Assembly (NCBI RefSeq): GCF_001458595.1
Contig: NZ_LN890328.1
Coordinates: 2,729,288-2,793,287 of the forward strand
Direction of reading: 5' to 3'
Source: Clostridium neonatale
GTDB taxonomy: Bacteria > Bacillota > Clostridia > Clostridiales > Clostridiaceae
Length of the DNA: 64,000 bases
This document shows, piece after piece, positions 46,409 through 55,932 of the stretch. The translations under genes and the position numbers were made by a program. The notes under the pieces were generated by a model. The model was not told the DNA's origin. It worked only from the letters and a program-made list of their open reading frames with translations, and did no database searches. How positions within the stretch are numbered: the first letter of the stretch is position 1; each line of letters begins with the position of its first letter.

Positions 46409-46873
46409 TTAGCCATTATATTTTTCCATTTCTAATAATTTTTCTTTTATATCTAATCCACCAGCATAGCCAACTAGTTTTCCATTTGCTCCAATAACCC
46501 TGTGACATGGTACAAATATAGCTATTGGATTTCTATTATTAGCCATTCCAACTGCCCTAGATGCCTTCTCATTTCCAACCTTTATTGCTATGTCTTTATA
46601 GCTACAAGTTTCACCATATGGTATTTCTCTTAATGCACTCCAAACCTTAAGCTGAAATTCTGTGCCCTGTGGTGATAAAGGCAGCTCAAATTGTTCTCTT
46701 TCTTTATTAAAATATTCGTTCAACTGATTATAAGCCTCTTTGATTAATTTTGTTTCTACTATATTTGAATCTTCTAAATGAACTTCTCCAAAATTCAAGT
46801 TTGTTATATGAGTCCCATTATCAGAAATTGTTATTTTTCCAATCAGTGTTTCATAATAAAATGTATTTTTCAA
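46409..46873 (-). CDS. ogt: Methylated-DNA--protein-cysteine methyltransferase
   Basis: A 154-residue Ogt/MGMT with the active-site motif PCHRVIGANGKLVGYAGG; the cysteine takes the alkyl group from O6-alkylguanine in one turnover. The upstream YGETCSYKDIA and ASRAVGMANNRNP form the DNA-binding HTH. The start is probably TTG at 46873 (GAGAGG eight bases before); the GTG at 46882 overlaps that site. Single-gene unit. Confidence 0.93.
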   Translation of the reverse strand: MKNTFYYETLIGKITISDNGTHITNLNFGEVHLEDSNIVETKLIKEAYNQLNEYFNKEREQFELPLSPQGTEFQLKVWSALREIPYGETCSYKDIAIKVGNEKASRAVGMANNRNPIAIFVPCHRVIGANGKLVGYAGGLDIKEKLLEMEKYNG

Positions 46874-47090
46874 ATCTATCACCTCTCTATATAAGAATCT
46901 TCTATTTTAATAATATCAAAAATATAACACAATTTATATTATTTTAATGTGTATTTACACTTTTTATTTAAAAAATAATATAATTGAAACGTTAATTTTT
47001 ATTGATTTAAATAATCTCCAATACTTAAATATTATAATCAATAGACTTTTAAAGATTATAAATTTTTAAGCCTTCCCCTTAAATACAACA

Positions 47091-47132
47091 AATACAGGAA
47101 TGCATATATATCAAAATATGTATTCCTGTATT
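47091..47132. terminator. Hairpin terminating the sigma/anti-sigma operon
   Basis: AATACAGGAATGCATA pairs with TATGTATTCCTGTATT (one mismatch) around a 10-base loop, about 25 bases after the DUF4179 stop. Confidence 0.7.
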
Positions 47133-47156
47133 CTTATATTTCTAAATTCTTTGACA

Positions 47157-48203
47157 TTAATCCATTAAAGAAATTTTAAATTCTTCCCCAACCTTTTTAA
47201 AATCATGGCTCAACTGCCCACTCTCTTCTGGAAACTTTACTGCATATGGTGTTAAAGTTAATTCTTTAGCATTTTCATCTAAGTTTCTATCAATATTGTT
47301 ATATCTAAGTATCATAGAATCCTTTGAACCTCTTGTTAAACAAAATTCCACATTATTTCCTAAATCATCAGTTCCTTTTAACATAACATCATAGCTTTCA
47401 TTTTTGTTAGAGTTTTCAACTTTACACATAATATTGTGTCCTAATGCATTTGATGTATATTTTTCTAATATTATTTTTTCTCCATTTTCTAGCGTAAATG
47501 AATTATTTAATTTTATTTCTTTTGTATCTATTTTTAGTGCATCTCCATTAGACTTAAATTCAAATACCCATTTTCCTCTTTGAGGATTTTCATAATTTAC
47601 TGTAACTTTTGAATATACTATTTTAATATCAAGCTCTCCCGTCAAATCAACATCTTTCAATGCAGTCAAATCATATTCAATTACTGATTGTGATGAATAA
47701 TCATCCAGATTTCCACTTGATCCAATTGAACCTTCAAATTTTACCTTCTTATTATTAATGTAAACTGTTTTATCAGCATCATATGATTCATATTCTTTTA
47801 AGGCTTTTTGTGAACTTATAGTATCTGATATTATTAATTGCTTTTGTGATTCATCTAGTATAACTTCATTAAGCTGAATTGTTATTCCATTGTCAGTTAT
47901 ACACTTATTTACAACTGTATTATAACTGTCAAGATTTTTCTCTACTCCAATTGAACTTGCAATACTTTCACTTACCTTTGCTAAAACTTGTGCTCCTGCA
48001 TCAGTTCCAAATAACCCTACACTTACTACACATGCTACTGCTACAGCAGCTGCTATACTTCCTTTATTTAATCTTTTCTTATTTATAGACTTTCTGACCT
48101 TGTTTTTTAATCTTTTCTTTTCTAACTCATCAAAATCTTCTTTCTTATAATCTTCTATATTTATATCAGCTTCATTAAGCATCTTATATATATCTCTTTC
48201 CAT
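47157..48203 (-). CDS. DUF4179-type membrane anti-sigma factor
   Basis: A 348-residue protein. The N-terminal cytoplasmic part (about 1-50, acidic then Lys-rich) fits a sigma-binding region; one membrane helix follows (GSIAAAVAVACVVSVGLFG); the remaining roughly 280 residues are extracellular and beta-rich, as in DUF4179 proteins. It starts directly after the sigma-factor stop, so both are co-translated. It probably holds the sigma factor inactive until an external cue. The cue is unknown. Confidence 0.82.
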   Translation of the reverse strand: MERDIYKMLNEADINIEDYKKEDFDELEKKRLKNKVRKSINKKRLNKGSIAAAVAVACVVSVGLFGTDAGAQVLAKVSESIASSIGVEKNLDSYNTVVNKCITDNGITIQLNEVILDESQKQLIISDTISSQKALKEYESYDADKTVYINNKKVKFEGSIGSSGNLDDYSSQSVIEYDLTALKDVDLTGELDIKIVYSKVTVNYENPQRGKWVFEFKSNGDALKIDTKEIKLNNSFTLENGEKIILEKYTSNALGHNIMCKVENSNKNESYDVMLKGTDDLGNNVEFCLTRGSKDSMILRYNNIDRNLDENAKELTLTPYAVKFPEESGQLSHDFKKVGEEFKISLMD

Positions 48204-48206
48204 ATC

Positions 48207-48761
48207 CTAATATCCTCTGCTTTCTTTTACTTTGAAAATATCCCTTATTTTCTTTTTAGCTCTAGACACTCTGTTATAAATAGCATCTCTTTTCATTCCT
48301 GTTTCTTCACTGATTTTATTTACTTCTACTTCTTCAACATATAATTTATAAAATAAATCTCTATCCTTTCTATTTAAGCAATTCAACATTTCTTCTACTT
48401 CTAAGCTTAATTCATTTTTTAAGATTTCATATGTTGAATCTGATACAGATATATTTAAATCATCTATATTTTCATACTCTAACCCTTTCAAATATTTTCT
48501 TTTATAATCTATAGATTTAAATTTAGCTATTCCAGCTACCCAGTTTTTAAAATCACTTTTGTTTTCATCAAATGTATCAATGTTATTCCATATCCCCATG
48601 AGTACATCATTAATACATTCATCTTGAACACTTTGTAAATTATAAAGATGTTTTTTTACAATAGATTTAATAATCCATCCGTAATTATCTATAACATAAT
48701 CTAATGCTTTTTCATTTTTTCTTCGTAGCTGAATAATAAAATTTTCCTCATTAATCTTCAT
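48207..48761 (-). CDS. ECF-type RNA polymerase sigma factor
   Basis: A 184-residue sigma-70-family protein: region 2 (SVQDECINDVLMGIWNNIDTF, FKNWVAGIAKFKSIDYKRK) and region 4 (YVEEVEVNKISEETGMKRDA with IYNRVSRAKKKIRDIF). Followed at once by a membrane anti-sigma protein. The start at 48761 has AAGAGG six bases before; the frame extends seven codons further upstream without a better site. A cre-like sequence lies at 48865-48879. Confidence 0.88.
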   Translation of the reverse strand: MKINEENFIIQLRRKNEKALDYVIDNYGWIIKSIVKKHLYNLQSVQDECINDVLMGIWNNIDTFDENKSDFKNWVAGIAKFKSIDYKRKYLKGLEYENIDDLNISVSDSTYEILKNELSLEVEEMLNCLNRKDRDLFYKLYVEEVEVNKISEETGMKRDAIYNRVSRAKKKIRDIFKVKESRGY

Positions 48762-48864
48762 TTTTAACCTCTTTCTAAGCAAGCTTGCATAATTAATTAT
48801 CCCTTACAACTTATACTTCGTAACCATTTATATGATATCTATCAAAATTCTAAAATAAAATTTC

Positions 48865-48879
48865 TGTTTACGTCTTCAT
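48865..48879. promoter_or_regulatory. Weak cre-like site before the sigma factor gene
   Basis: Minus-strand ATGAAGACGTAAACA matches WTGNAANCGNWNNCA at 14 of 15 positions, about 105-118 bases before the start. The sequence lacks two-fold symmetry, so the call is tentative. Confidence 0.4.
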
Positions 48880-48928
48880 ATACTTAAATTTCAAAATTAT
48901 AACCCAAATATTAGTTTAAACTAAATAA

Positions 48929-48971
48929 AGGATATAATAAAAATTCATACCTTTGAATCTTATTATATCCT
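48929..48971 (-). terminator. Terminator of the LytTR regulator gene
   Basis: AGGATATAATAA...AATTCA pairs with TTGAATCTTATTATATCCT (one bulge), 17 bases after the stop; TTTATTT follows on the minus strand. Confidence 0.65.
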
Positions 48972-48987
48972 AATAAATTTAACTATT

Positions 48988-49746
48988 TTAAATCCCCAAA
49001 ATTTGCTTAATTTCTTTTACATGTGATCTGCTCACAGGCACTTCAGTATTTTCTTTATCATCAATTATTAATTTATAAGTCCCATTAAACCACGAATATA
49101 CTTCTTTTATTCTATTAAGATTAACTATATAGCTTCTATGACATCTAAAAAATTGTGTTTTCTCTAATAATTCATATAATGTCTTAGAAGTATAATATGT
49201 ATCTTTATCTGTTTTTACATAATTTTTTTCATCCTCTGAATAACAAAAATAAATTTTATCTATATCTATCAAAATTATTCTTCCGTTATTTTCACATGGA
49301 ATCTTATTTACAATACTCTTTATATTTTTTATATTTATATTATTAATAGTATTATTATTAATCCTATCGCAAAGAGTAGATGCTGCACAATTTAAAGAAT
49401 CTTTTATTCTATTTTCATCATATGGTTTTAAAATATAATCATAAACCTTAAGCTCAAATGCTTTGATTGCATACTTATCGTATGCTGTTGAAAAAATTAA
49501 AATAGTATCTGGTAACATCTTTTTTATTTCTTCAGCTAATTCTAATCCATCTTTTCCTGGTATATTAATATCAATAAATACAATTTCAGGCTCTTCATCT
49601 TCTATTATTTTTAATGCGTTTACTCCATCATATGCCTGTGCTACTACATTAAATCTCTCATCTTTAGATACTATGTATTTAAGTTCATAATTTGATATGG
49701 TTTCATCTTCTACTATTACTATTTTGAATTTATCAATTACTTTCAT
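48988..49746 (-). CDS. LytTR-type response regulator
   Basis: A 252-residue regulator: receiver domain (IVIVEDETISNYEL; phospho-Asp in IVFIDINIPGKDGLEL; Lys in YILKPY) and C-terminal LytTR DNA-binding domain (FFRCHRSYIVNLNRIKEVYS; VPVSRSHVKEIKQ). It follows the LytS-like kinase. The start at 49746 follows GGGGGAA; the open frame reaches 49764. The nearest target is the divergent cstA gene, as in the BtsSR-BtsT pyruvate system of E. coli, which has the same architecture. Confidence 0.92.
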   Translation of the reverse strand: MKVIDKFKIVIVEDETISNYELKYIVSKDERFNVVAQAYDGVNALKIIEDEEPEIVFIDINIPGKDGLELAEEIKKMLPDTILIFSTAYDKYAIKAFELKVYDYILKPYDENRIKDSLNCAASTLCDRINNNTINNINIKNIKSIVNKIPCENNGRIILIDIDKIYFCYSEDEKNYVKTDKDTYYTSKTLYELLEKTQFFRCHRSYIVNLNRIKEVYSWFNGTYKLIIDDKENTEVPVSRSHVKEIKQILGI

Positions 49747-49788
49747 ACTGCTTCCCCCATGCATATAAAAATAAATATATGGTTATAA

Positions 49789-51003
49789 TTAAATGTTTTT
49801 AGGAATATAAAAGCTCACACTGCTTCCTTTATTTGAACTAATTATATTAATATCATACTTTTCTCCATACAGTAACTTTAATCTGTTTCTTACATTTTTT
49901 AATCCTAATCCTGTCGATACTGAATTATTTGCATTTTCGAATCCAATTCCATCATCACATATTTCAACATATACATCATTTTCTTTATTACTAACTATAA
50001 CTTTCACTGTTCCCCCCTCTATCTTTTTTAATATTCCATGCTTTATTGCGTTTTCTACAATTGGTTGAATTATAAGTATAGGAAATTTTATATCTAATAA
50101 AGTATTATCTATAAAAAATTCGACCTTCAATCTATTTGAAAATCTAGCCTCCTCTATTGACACATATGCTTTGACCAATGACAATTCTTTTTGAAGAGTT
50201 GAGAAATCTCCTTCTATTTCTAATGTTCCTCTAAAATAATCAGATAGGTTAAGTATAAGATTTCTCGCCTTCTCACCATCAGTTCTACAATATGCACCTA
50301 TAACATTAAGTGAGTTAAATAAAAAGTGCGGTTCTATCTGTGCTTTCAAAGCTTTCAATTCAGCAATTTTGTTTTCCTCTTTCAATTTAACAAGCTTTAC
50401 TTGTCCATCAACTAATTTTTTTGATCTGTCAACTACCATTACTATTAAAAACACTCCAACTGAATTGATAATAATCATTGATGCCGCTATTTTCTCTTCA
50501 AGGAGTATTGCTGTTTCTAAATCACCTGAAAAAATCAAAATAATAATCATTTGTGTTATTTCAGAAACAACTGCTGATAATCCTGCTATAATAGGGCTTA
50601 ACCCCTTATCTTTAAATATTCTTCTAAAGCCTGCCCCAATAGCTCCTTCAACCACTGTTGAGATAGAACATGCAAGTGCTGTAAATCCACCTAATGTATA
50701 TCTATGTAGTCCACTTATTATTCCAACTGTTACCCCAACAACAGGGCCACCTAAATATCCAGCTACAATGGTACCTATTGGCCTGCTATTAGCTAGAGAG
50801 TTATCTGTTATATATATACCAAAGTACGTTCCTGTAATAGATAAAATCGTAAATAAAACAATCATTATTATTTTATCCTTTTTATCATACTCATCCTTAA
50901 CAAGATGTTTAATAATATCAGTTTGGAATATTATATATGTAAATATTGTTATAAGTGACATTCTTTCTAACATATCCAGCATTAACATACTATCACCATC
51001 CAT
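49789..51003 (-). CDS. LytS/BtsS-type sensor histidine kinase
   Basis: A 404-residue kinase with a 5TM-LYT sensor (six or so helices to about residue 200, including GYLGGPVVGVTVGIISGLHR), the kinase motif AQIEPHFLFNSLNVIGAYCR with the phospho-acceptor His, and HATPase (VENAIKHGILK; DDGIGFEN). Homologues sense pyruvate (BtsS, YpdA, LytS). It lacks the GAF domain of some LytS. Forms a two-gene operon with the LytTR regulator, divergent from cstA. Confidence 0.9.
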   Translation of the reverse strand: MDGDSMLMLDMLERMSLITIFTYIIFQTDIIKHLVKDEYDKKDKIIMIVLFTILSITGTYFGIYITDNSLANSRPIGTIVAGYLGGPVVGVTVGIISGLHRYTLGGFTALACSISTVVEGAIGAGFRRIFKDKGLSPIIAGLSAVVSEITQMIIILIFSGDLETAILLEEKIAASMIIINSVGVFLIVMVVDRSKKLVDGQVKLVKLKEENKIAELKALKAQIEPHFLFNSLNVIGAYCRTDGEKARNLILNLSDYFRGTLEIEGDFSTLQKELSLVKAYVSIEEARFSNRLKVEFFIDNTLLDIKFPILIIQPIVENAIKHGILKKIEGGTVKVIVSNKENDVYVEICDDGIGFENANNSVSTGLGLKNVRNRLKLLYGEKYDINIISSNKGSSVSFYIPKNI

Positions 51004-51090
51004 AACTTTCCTAATATTCTTCTATTTGATTATACTCCTTTAAAAAGCTTTCTTAAATTATAAATTTCTCTTATAAAAGTCAGTGTTAGT

Positions 51091-51138
51091 CACCTGATTT
51101 TTTTGTATGTTTACCCTAAAAATATTGTATTTCACCTG
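51091..51138 (+). promoter_or_regulatory. CACCTG direct repeats upstream of cstA, candidate LytTR operator
   Basis: CACCTG occurs at 51091-51096 and 51133-51138, 42 bases apart (four helical turns), each followed by an A/T tract. Direct repeats on one helix face upstream of a target promoter are typical of LytTR regulators. They lie 80-127 bases before the cstA start. Confidence 0.45.
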
Positions 51139-51217
51139 TAAAATATGTTTTTTTATTGCTTGTACTGATAAATTATAGATACAGTAAACATTTACATACT
51201 AAAAAGGGGATGTTAAT

Positions 51218-53014
51218 ATGAATTCGATTGTTTTAGTAATAGTAGGAGCTTTAGTACTTATACTTGGATACAGACTCTATGGCTGTTTCATTGCTGCAAA
51301 AGTACTTGCATTAGATGAAACAAGAAAAGTTCCTTCAGAAGTATTTGAAGATGGTAAGGACTATGTTCCTACTAACAAATGGGTCCTACTTGGTCACCAC
51401 TTTGCAGCTATAGCTGGTGCAGGCCCTCTTATAGGTCCTGTATTGGCAGCTCAATTCGGCTATCTTCCTGGTACATTATGGATCTTAATTGGTTCAGTTG
51501 CAGCAGGTGCAGTTCATGACATGATAATGCTATTCGCATCAGTTAGATTTAATGGTGAATCTATAGCTGAAATTGCAAAACACACTCTTGGTAAAAAAAT
51601 TGGTTTTATAACTTCTATTTCTGTTATTTTTATTCTTATTATTACTATGGCAGGACTTGGCTTACCAGTTGTTAACTCACTTTATAATAGTCCTTGGGGT
51701 ACATTTACAGTAGGTGCAACTATTCCAATTGCAATATTTGTAGGTATTTATTTAAGATATATTAGACCTGGTAAAATAGGTGAAGCAACTATTATAGGTA
51801 TGGTATTAATATTACTAGCAGTCATATTCTGGCCACAAGTTCAAGGCACAGCACTTGGAAATTTCTTAACTCTTAATACAAAGCAATTATCAGTAATTTT
51901 AGTTATATATGGCTTCTGTGCTGCTGCATTACCAGTATGGTTATTACTATTACCTCGTGATTATCTAAGTACTTATATGAAACTTGGTGTAATTGGTATT
52001 TTAGTTGTAGGTATATTAATAGTAAGACCTCAATTACAAATGCCAGCTTTAACACAATATATACACGGTGGTGGTCCTGTAGTTTCAGGTAAGGTATTTC
52101 CATTCTTATTTATTACAATTGCCTGTGGAGCATTATCTGGCTTCCACTCACTTATAAGCACAGGTACTACTCCTAAATTGATAAAAAATGAAAAAGATAT
52201 TCTTCCAATAGGTTATGGTTCCATGCTTCTTGAAGCTTTTATCTCATTAATGGCTTTAATAGCAGCAACTGCATTACCAACTTCTGATTACTTTGCAATT
52301 AACTCTTTACCAGAAGTATTTAATAAATTGAATCTAATTCCAAAAGACTTACCAATGCTTCAGACACTTGTTGGCGAACAATTAACTGGAAGGCCTGGTG
52401 GATCTGTATCATTAGCTGTTGGTATGACATACGTATTTCACAATATTCCTGGATTATCTTCAATAATGTCTTACTGGTATCATTTCTGTATAATGTTTGA
52501 AGCTTTGTTTATCCTTACAACAATAGATTCAGGTACAAGAATAGGAAGATATTTATTACAAGATCTTTTTGGAAAAATGTATAAACCTTTAGCAAATAAA
52601 GACTCAAAGTTTAATCTTATATTCTTTAGTGCTTTAATGTCAGTTACTTGGGGTGCATTGTTATACAGTGGAAATATCTCAACAATATGGCCATTATTTG
52701 GGGTAGCCAACCAAACACTTGCTGCTATTGCTTTTGCTATTGGTACATCCGTTCTTATAGAGATTGGTAAAAAGAAATATACACCTATAACAATACTTCC
52801 TATGATCTTTATAGCTATAACAACAATGACTGCCTCAATTGAAAATATCTTTGGTAATTATATTCCAAATGGAAAAACAACACTAACTATATTATCATTC
52901 ATAATAATGATAATGCTTGTAGTCATCGTTGTTGAATGTGTAAAATCTTGGAGGAAGAATTGGAATAAAAATTTTGATTCTGAACTTTTAAATACTAGTA
53001 ATTCCATAATTTAA
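51218..53014 (+). CDS. cstA: CstA-family carrier (pyruvate or peptide transporter)
   Basis: A 598-residue protein with about 16 membrane helices. It starts NSIVLVIVGALVLILGYRLY and contains the CstA signatures GHHFAAIAGAGPLIGPVLAA and SGFHSLISTGTTPKLI, plus the C-terminal DUF4161-like end. CstA and its relative BtsT take up peptides or pyruvate; in Gram-negatives BtsT is driven by the BtsS/BtsR pair whose counterparts lie divergently next to this gene, so pyruvate is the leading substrate. AAAAGGGG precedes the ATG. Ends at a strong bidirectional terminator. Confidence 0.93.
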   Translation: MNSIVLVIVGALVLILGYRLYGCFIAAKVLALDETRKVPSEVFEDGKDYVPTNKWVLLGHHFAAIAGAGPLIGPVLAAQFGYLPGTLWILIGSVAAGAVHDMIMLFASVRFNGESIAEIAKHTLGKKIGFITSISVIFILIITMAGLGLPVVNSLYNSPWGTFTVGATIPIAIFVGIYLRYIRPGKIGEATIIGMVLILLAVIFWPQVQGTALGNFLTLNTKQLSVILVIYGFCAAALPVWLLLLPRDYLSTYMKLGVIGILVVGILIVRPQLQMPALTQYIHGGGPVVSGKVFPFLFITIACGALSGFHSLISTGTTPKLIKNEKDILPIGYGSMLLEAFISLMALIAATALPTSDYFAINSLPEVFNKLNLIPKDLPMLQTLVGEQLTGRPGGSVSLAVGMTYVFHNIPGLSSIMSYWYHFCIMFEALFILTTIDSGTRIGRYLLQDLFGKMYKPLANKDSKFNLIFFSALMSVTWGALLYSGNISTIWPLFGVANQTLAAIAFAIGTSVLIEIGKKKYTPITILPMIFIAITTMTASIENIFGNYIPNGKTTLTILSFIIMIMLVVIVVECVKSWRKNWNKNFDSELLNTSNSII

Positions 53015-53029
53015 TCCATAAATTATTTT

Positions 53030-53073
53030 AAAAGGCATAGTATAATTTTCATTCAAATTATACTATGCCTTTT
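53030..53073. terminator. Bidirectional terminator between cstA and the betaine transporter genes
   Basis: AAAAGGCATAGTATAATTT pairs exactly with AAATTATACTATGCCTTTT around TCATTC, with T-runs on both strands; serves the convergent genes on either side. Confidence 0.92.
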
Positions 53074-53078
53074 TCTTA

Positions 53079-54659
53079 TTATTTGAGTAATCCTTTTTCT
53101 AAAAGAAAGTCATGCGCTACATCTTTAGCATCCATACCATCAATATCCACTTTACCATTTAAAGTAGCCATTGTTTCTTCATCAAGAAGTCCATCCATCT
53201 TAGCTAAAACTGATTCTAATTCTGGATGCTTATCTAATACTTCTTGGCTTACGAAATTTACTGCATAATATGGTGGGAAAAATTTAACATCATCTTCTAA
53301 TGGTACAAGACCTAGCTTTGGTAAAAGTGCATCTGTTGAGAATGCATCTACAACATCTACTTCACCAGAATCTATTGCTTCGTAACGAATTGCTGCATCC
53401 AATCCACTTACACTTTTAAACTTACTATTAAAAGTCTTTTCAAGTAATGGAAGACAGTCTTCTCTTTGTACAAATTCAACTGTACATCCAAGTTTAAGCT
53501 GATCTGAAACTTTCATAAGGTCAGATAATGTTTTTAAATTATATTTTTCGGCAAGCTCCGGCTTTACACTCATTACATAAGTATTGTTAAATCCTAATGG
53601 TTCAGATACATGTATGTTATGTCTTTCCATCATTAAATCTTTAACCTTATTATAAACTGTATCTGGATCATTTTCTATTGGTTCATGAAGCATATCTGAA
53701 AGTGCTGTACCAGTATACTCAACAAACATATCAATACTGTCATTATTTAATGCATCAAAACAGAAACTTCCACCATTTAAATTAAACTTTTGATCGACTT
53801 TAAGGTCTGTATTGCTTTCAATTAAATCTGTATACATATATCCAAGAATAATAACTTCAGTAAAATTACTTGTGCCAATAACTATTTTATCATCATTTGA
53901 GCTAGCAAAAGTTGCACTTAAACTAGAGAATCCAGGAACTAATATAAGCACTGCACATAAAGCAAATACAACTGCTCTTTCTCTTAATTTAGCTTTTTTA
54001 GAAACGTTCTTTATTTTTTCAGCTGGTTGTAATCCTTCTGAAGTAATAGCATGTTCTAATCTTGCAAGTATGAAATCAATAGCTAAAGCAAGAATTGATG
54101 CAGGTATAGCACCTAATAAAACAAGTCCAGGATTTCTTGAATTTAATCCTAAGTTTATAAACCATCCAAGACCACCAGCCCCTGCAAAAGCTGCAATAGT
54201 CATTGTTCCAACTGCTGCTACTGCTGATATACGAATACCTGCCATAATAAATGGCATAGCAATTGGCATTTCTATCTTAAATAATCTCTGCCATTTAGTT
54301 AATCCAAGCCCCTTTGCAACTTCAACAGTTTTTGAATCTATGCTTACTATACCTGTATATGTATTCTTTATTATAGGCAATAGTGCATATACAATAACCA
54401 TTAAAATGGCTGGTTTACTTCCAATTCCTACAAAAGGAACAGCAAATGCTAAAAGTGCTATACAAGGAATAGACTGCATTACATTAGCGATTCCTATAAC
54501 AATTTGTGATGCTAGTTTATTTCTTGTAATTAATATAGCAACTGGCACTCCTATAAGAAGTGATATAAAAACTGCTATTGTTGTCATATTCAAATGTTGA
54601 ATGAATAATTGTAAAAGCTCACTTTTCTTATCCATAAAAAGATTTATAAAATTAAGCAA
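53079..54659 (-). CDS. Glycine betaine/choline ABC transporter, fused permease and binding protein (OpuF/OpuC type)
   Basis: A 526-residue fusion. Residues about 1-210 form the membrane permease (NVMQSIPCIALLAFAVPFVG; EAA-like EVAKGLGLTKWQRLFKIEMP; TIAAFAGAGGLGWFI). After a linker helix (about 232-250, acting as an anchor), residues about 258-526 form an OsmX/OpuC-type substrate-binding domain (KIVIGTSNFTEVIILGYMY; GAlike FVEYTGTALSDML). It imports betaine, choline or carnitine during osmotic stress. It overlaps the ATPase gene by eight bases. The fused layout is known from OpuF-like systems. Confidence 0.9.
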   Translation of the reverse strand: MLNFINLFMDKKSELLQLFIQHLNMTTIAVFISLLIGVPVAILITRNKLASQIVIGIANVMQSIPCIALLAFAVPFVGIGSKPAILMVIVYALLPIIKNTYTGIVSIDSKTVEVAKGLGLTKWQRLFKIEMPIAMPFIMAGIRISAVAAVGTMTIAAFAGAGGLGWFINLGLNSRNPGLVLLGAIPASILALAIDFILARLEHAITSEGLQPAEKIKNVSKKAKLRERAVVFALCAVLILVPGFSSLSATFASSNDDKIVIGTSNFTEVIILGYMYTDLIESNTDLKVDQKFNLNGGSFCFDALNNDSIDMFVEYTGTALSDMLHEPIENDPDTVYNKVKDLMMERHNIHVSEPLGFNNTYVMSVKPELAEKYNLKTLSDLMKVSDQLKLGCTVEFVQREDCLPLLEKTFNSKFKSVSGLDAAIRYEAIDSGEVDVVDAFSTDALLPKLGLVPLEDDVKFFPPYYAVNFVSQEVLDKHPELESVLAKMDGLLDEETMATLNGKVDIDGMDAKDVAHDFLLEKGLLK

Positions 54660-55797
54660 TTATACCACTCTCCTCTACTCTAGAACCATATGGTGCAAAT
54701 TGTCTGCTTAGTGATGCCAATAGAGCACCTTTTGTTAAATAACCTTGTACATAATTTGAATGGTCAATTACAGGAATAATTCCAGACATATTATAATCAA
54801 ATGTTGTTATTATCTTTCTTAAATTTGTATCTGTAAATGCATATGGGTATTCTTTCGAAATATATTCTTCAATTGCTCCTGTGTAGTTTTCTTTATCAAT
54901 TATATCCTCAAGATATAAAACTCCAAGTAATTTACTTTCTTCTGTTACAAGAATACTTTCAATATTATGGTTACCCATAATCTGAATAGCTTGTACCACA
55001 GTTCTTTCTTTTGAAATTTCATATGGTTTTTTAAGCATTATATCTTCAGCTTTAACAAACTCTGGATTACTCCATAATTTATTTTTTCCTACAAAGTCTT
55101 CAACATAACTGTTAGCTGGATGTTTTAAAATATTTTCAGGTGTATCACATTGAATTACAGTTCCCTCTTGAATTATGCATATTCTATTAGCAAGCTTTAT
55201 AGCTTCATCCATATCATGTGTAACAAATATTATTGTTTTATTGAAACGTTTCTGTAACTTAAACACTTCATCTTGAAGTTCATTTCTTGTTACAGGATCT
55301 AAAGCTGAGAAAGGTTCATCCATTAATATAATATCTGGATCTGCTGCAAATGCACGTGCAACTCCAACTCTTTGCCTTTGTCCACCACTCAATTGAGATG
55401 GATACAAGTTGCCATAAACATCTGGCTCTAGATCTACCATTTGTAACATTTCATCAACTCTTTTGGATATTTTACCCTCAGATTCATTAATTATATTTAA
55501 TGTAAGCGCAATATTATCTGCAATTGTAAGATGCGGGAATAAACCACCTTCTTGAACAACATATCCAATTTTCTTTGGCAAATCAGAAGGATTTAAATTA
55601 GCAACAGATTCCCCATTAATTATAATATCTCCACTATCTATATTATGTAATTTGTTTATACTTTTTAATAATGTAGTTTTCCCACATCCACTTGAACCAA
55701 TAACAACAAAAAATTCTCCAGTTTGTATTTCAAGACTTATATTTTCTAGTACTTTTTTATTTTTAAAGGATTTTGATACATTCTTTAACTCTATCAT
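54652..55797 (-). CDS. Glycine betaine/choline ABC transporter ATPase with CBS domains
   Basis: A 381-residue ATPase: Walker A GSSGCGKTTL, signature LSGGQRQRVGVARA, Walker B IILMDEPFSALD, and a tandem CBS pair at the C terminus (about 250-370) that in OpuA-type systems senses ionic strength or c-di-AMP. It overlaps the permease/binding-protein gene, so the pair forms a complete importer. The start at 55797 (MIELKNVSKSF) is chosen for spacing to AAGGG; the ATG at 55806 is only one base from that site. Confidence 0.92.
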   Translation of the reverse strand: MIELKNVSKSFKNKKVLENISLEIQTGEFFVVIGSSGCGKTTLLKSINKLHNIDSGDIIINGESVANLNPSDLPKKIGYVVQEGGLFPHLTIADNIALTLNIINESEGKISKRVDEMLQMVDLEPDVYGNLYPSQLSGGQRQRVGVARAFAADPDIILMDEPFSALDPVTRNELQDEVFKLQKRFNKTIIFVTHDMDEAIKLANRICIIQEGTVIQCDTPENILKHPANSYVEDFVGKNKLWSNPEFVKAEDIMLKKPYEISKERTVVQAIQIMGNHNIESILVTEESKLLGVLYLEDIIDKENYTGAIEEYISKEYPYAFTDTNLRKIITTFDYNMSGIIPVIDHSNYVQGYLTKGALLASLSRQFAPYGSRVEESGIIA

Positions 55798-55932
55798 CTC
55801 TTTCATTCCCTTCTAGAAAACTTATATTTTAATTTTAACTTATCCTTTTAAATCGGGTTCATTTTTTGAACACCTTTATATTATCAGTGTTCATTGTTCA
55901 TTACAATATGTTCAGATAAAATTTTTTAAAAA

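Noticed and set aside
50369..51043. A 224-codon plus-strand frame opposite the LytS-type kinase
   Set aside because: Long only because the opposite strand codes for membrane helices; no ribosome site or recognisable motif.
53812..54600. A 262-codon plus-strand frame opposite the betaine permease
   Set aside because: Shadow of the permease helices; the minus frame has clear ABC permease and binding-protein motifs.
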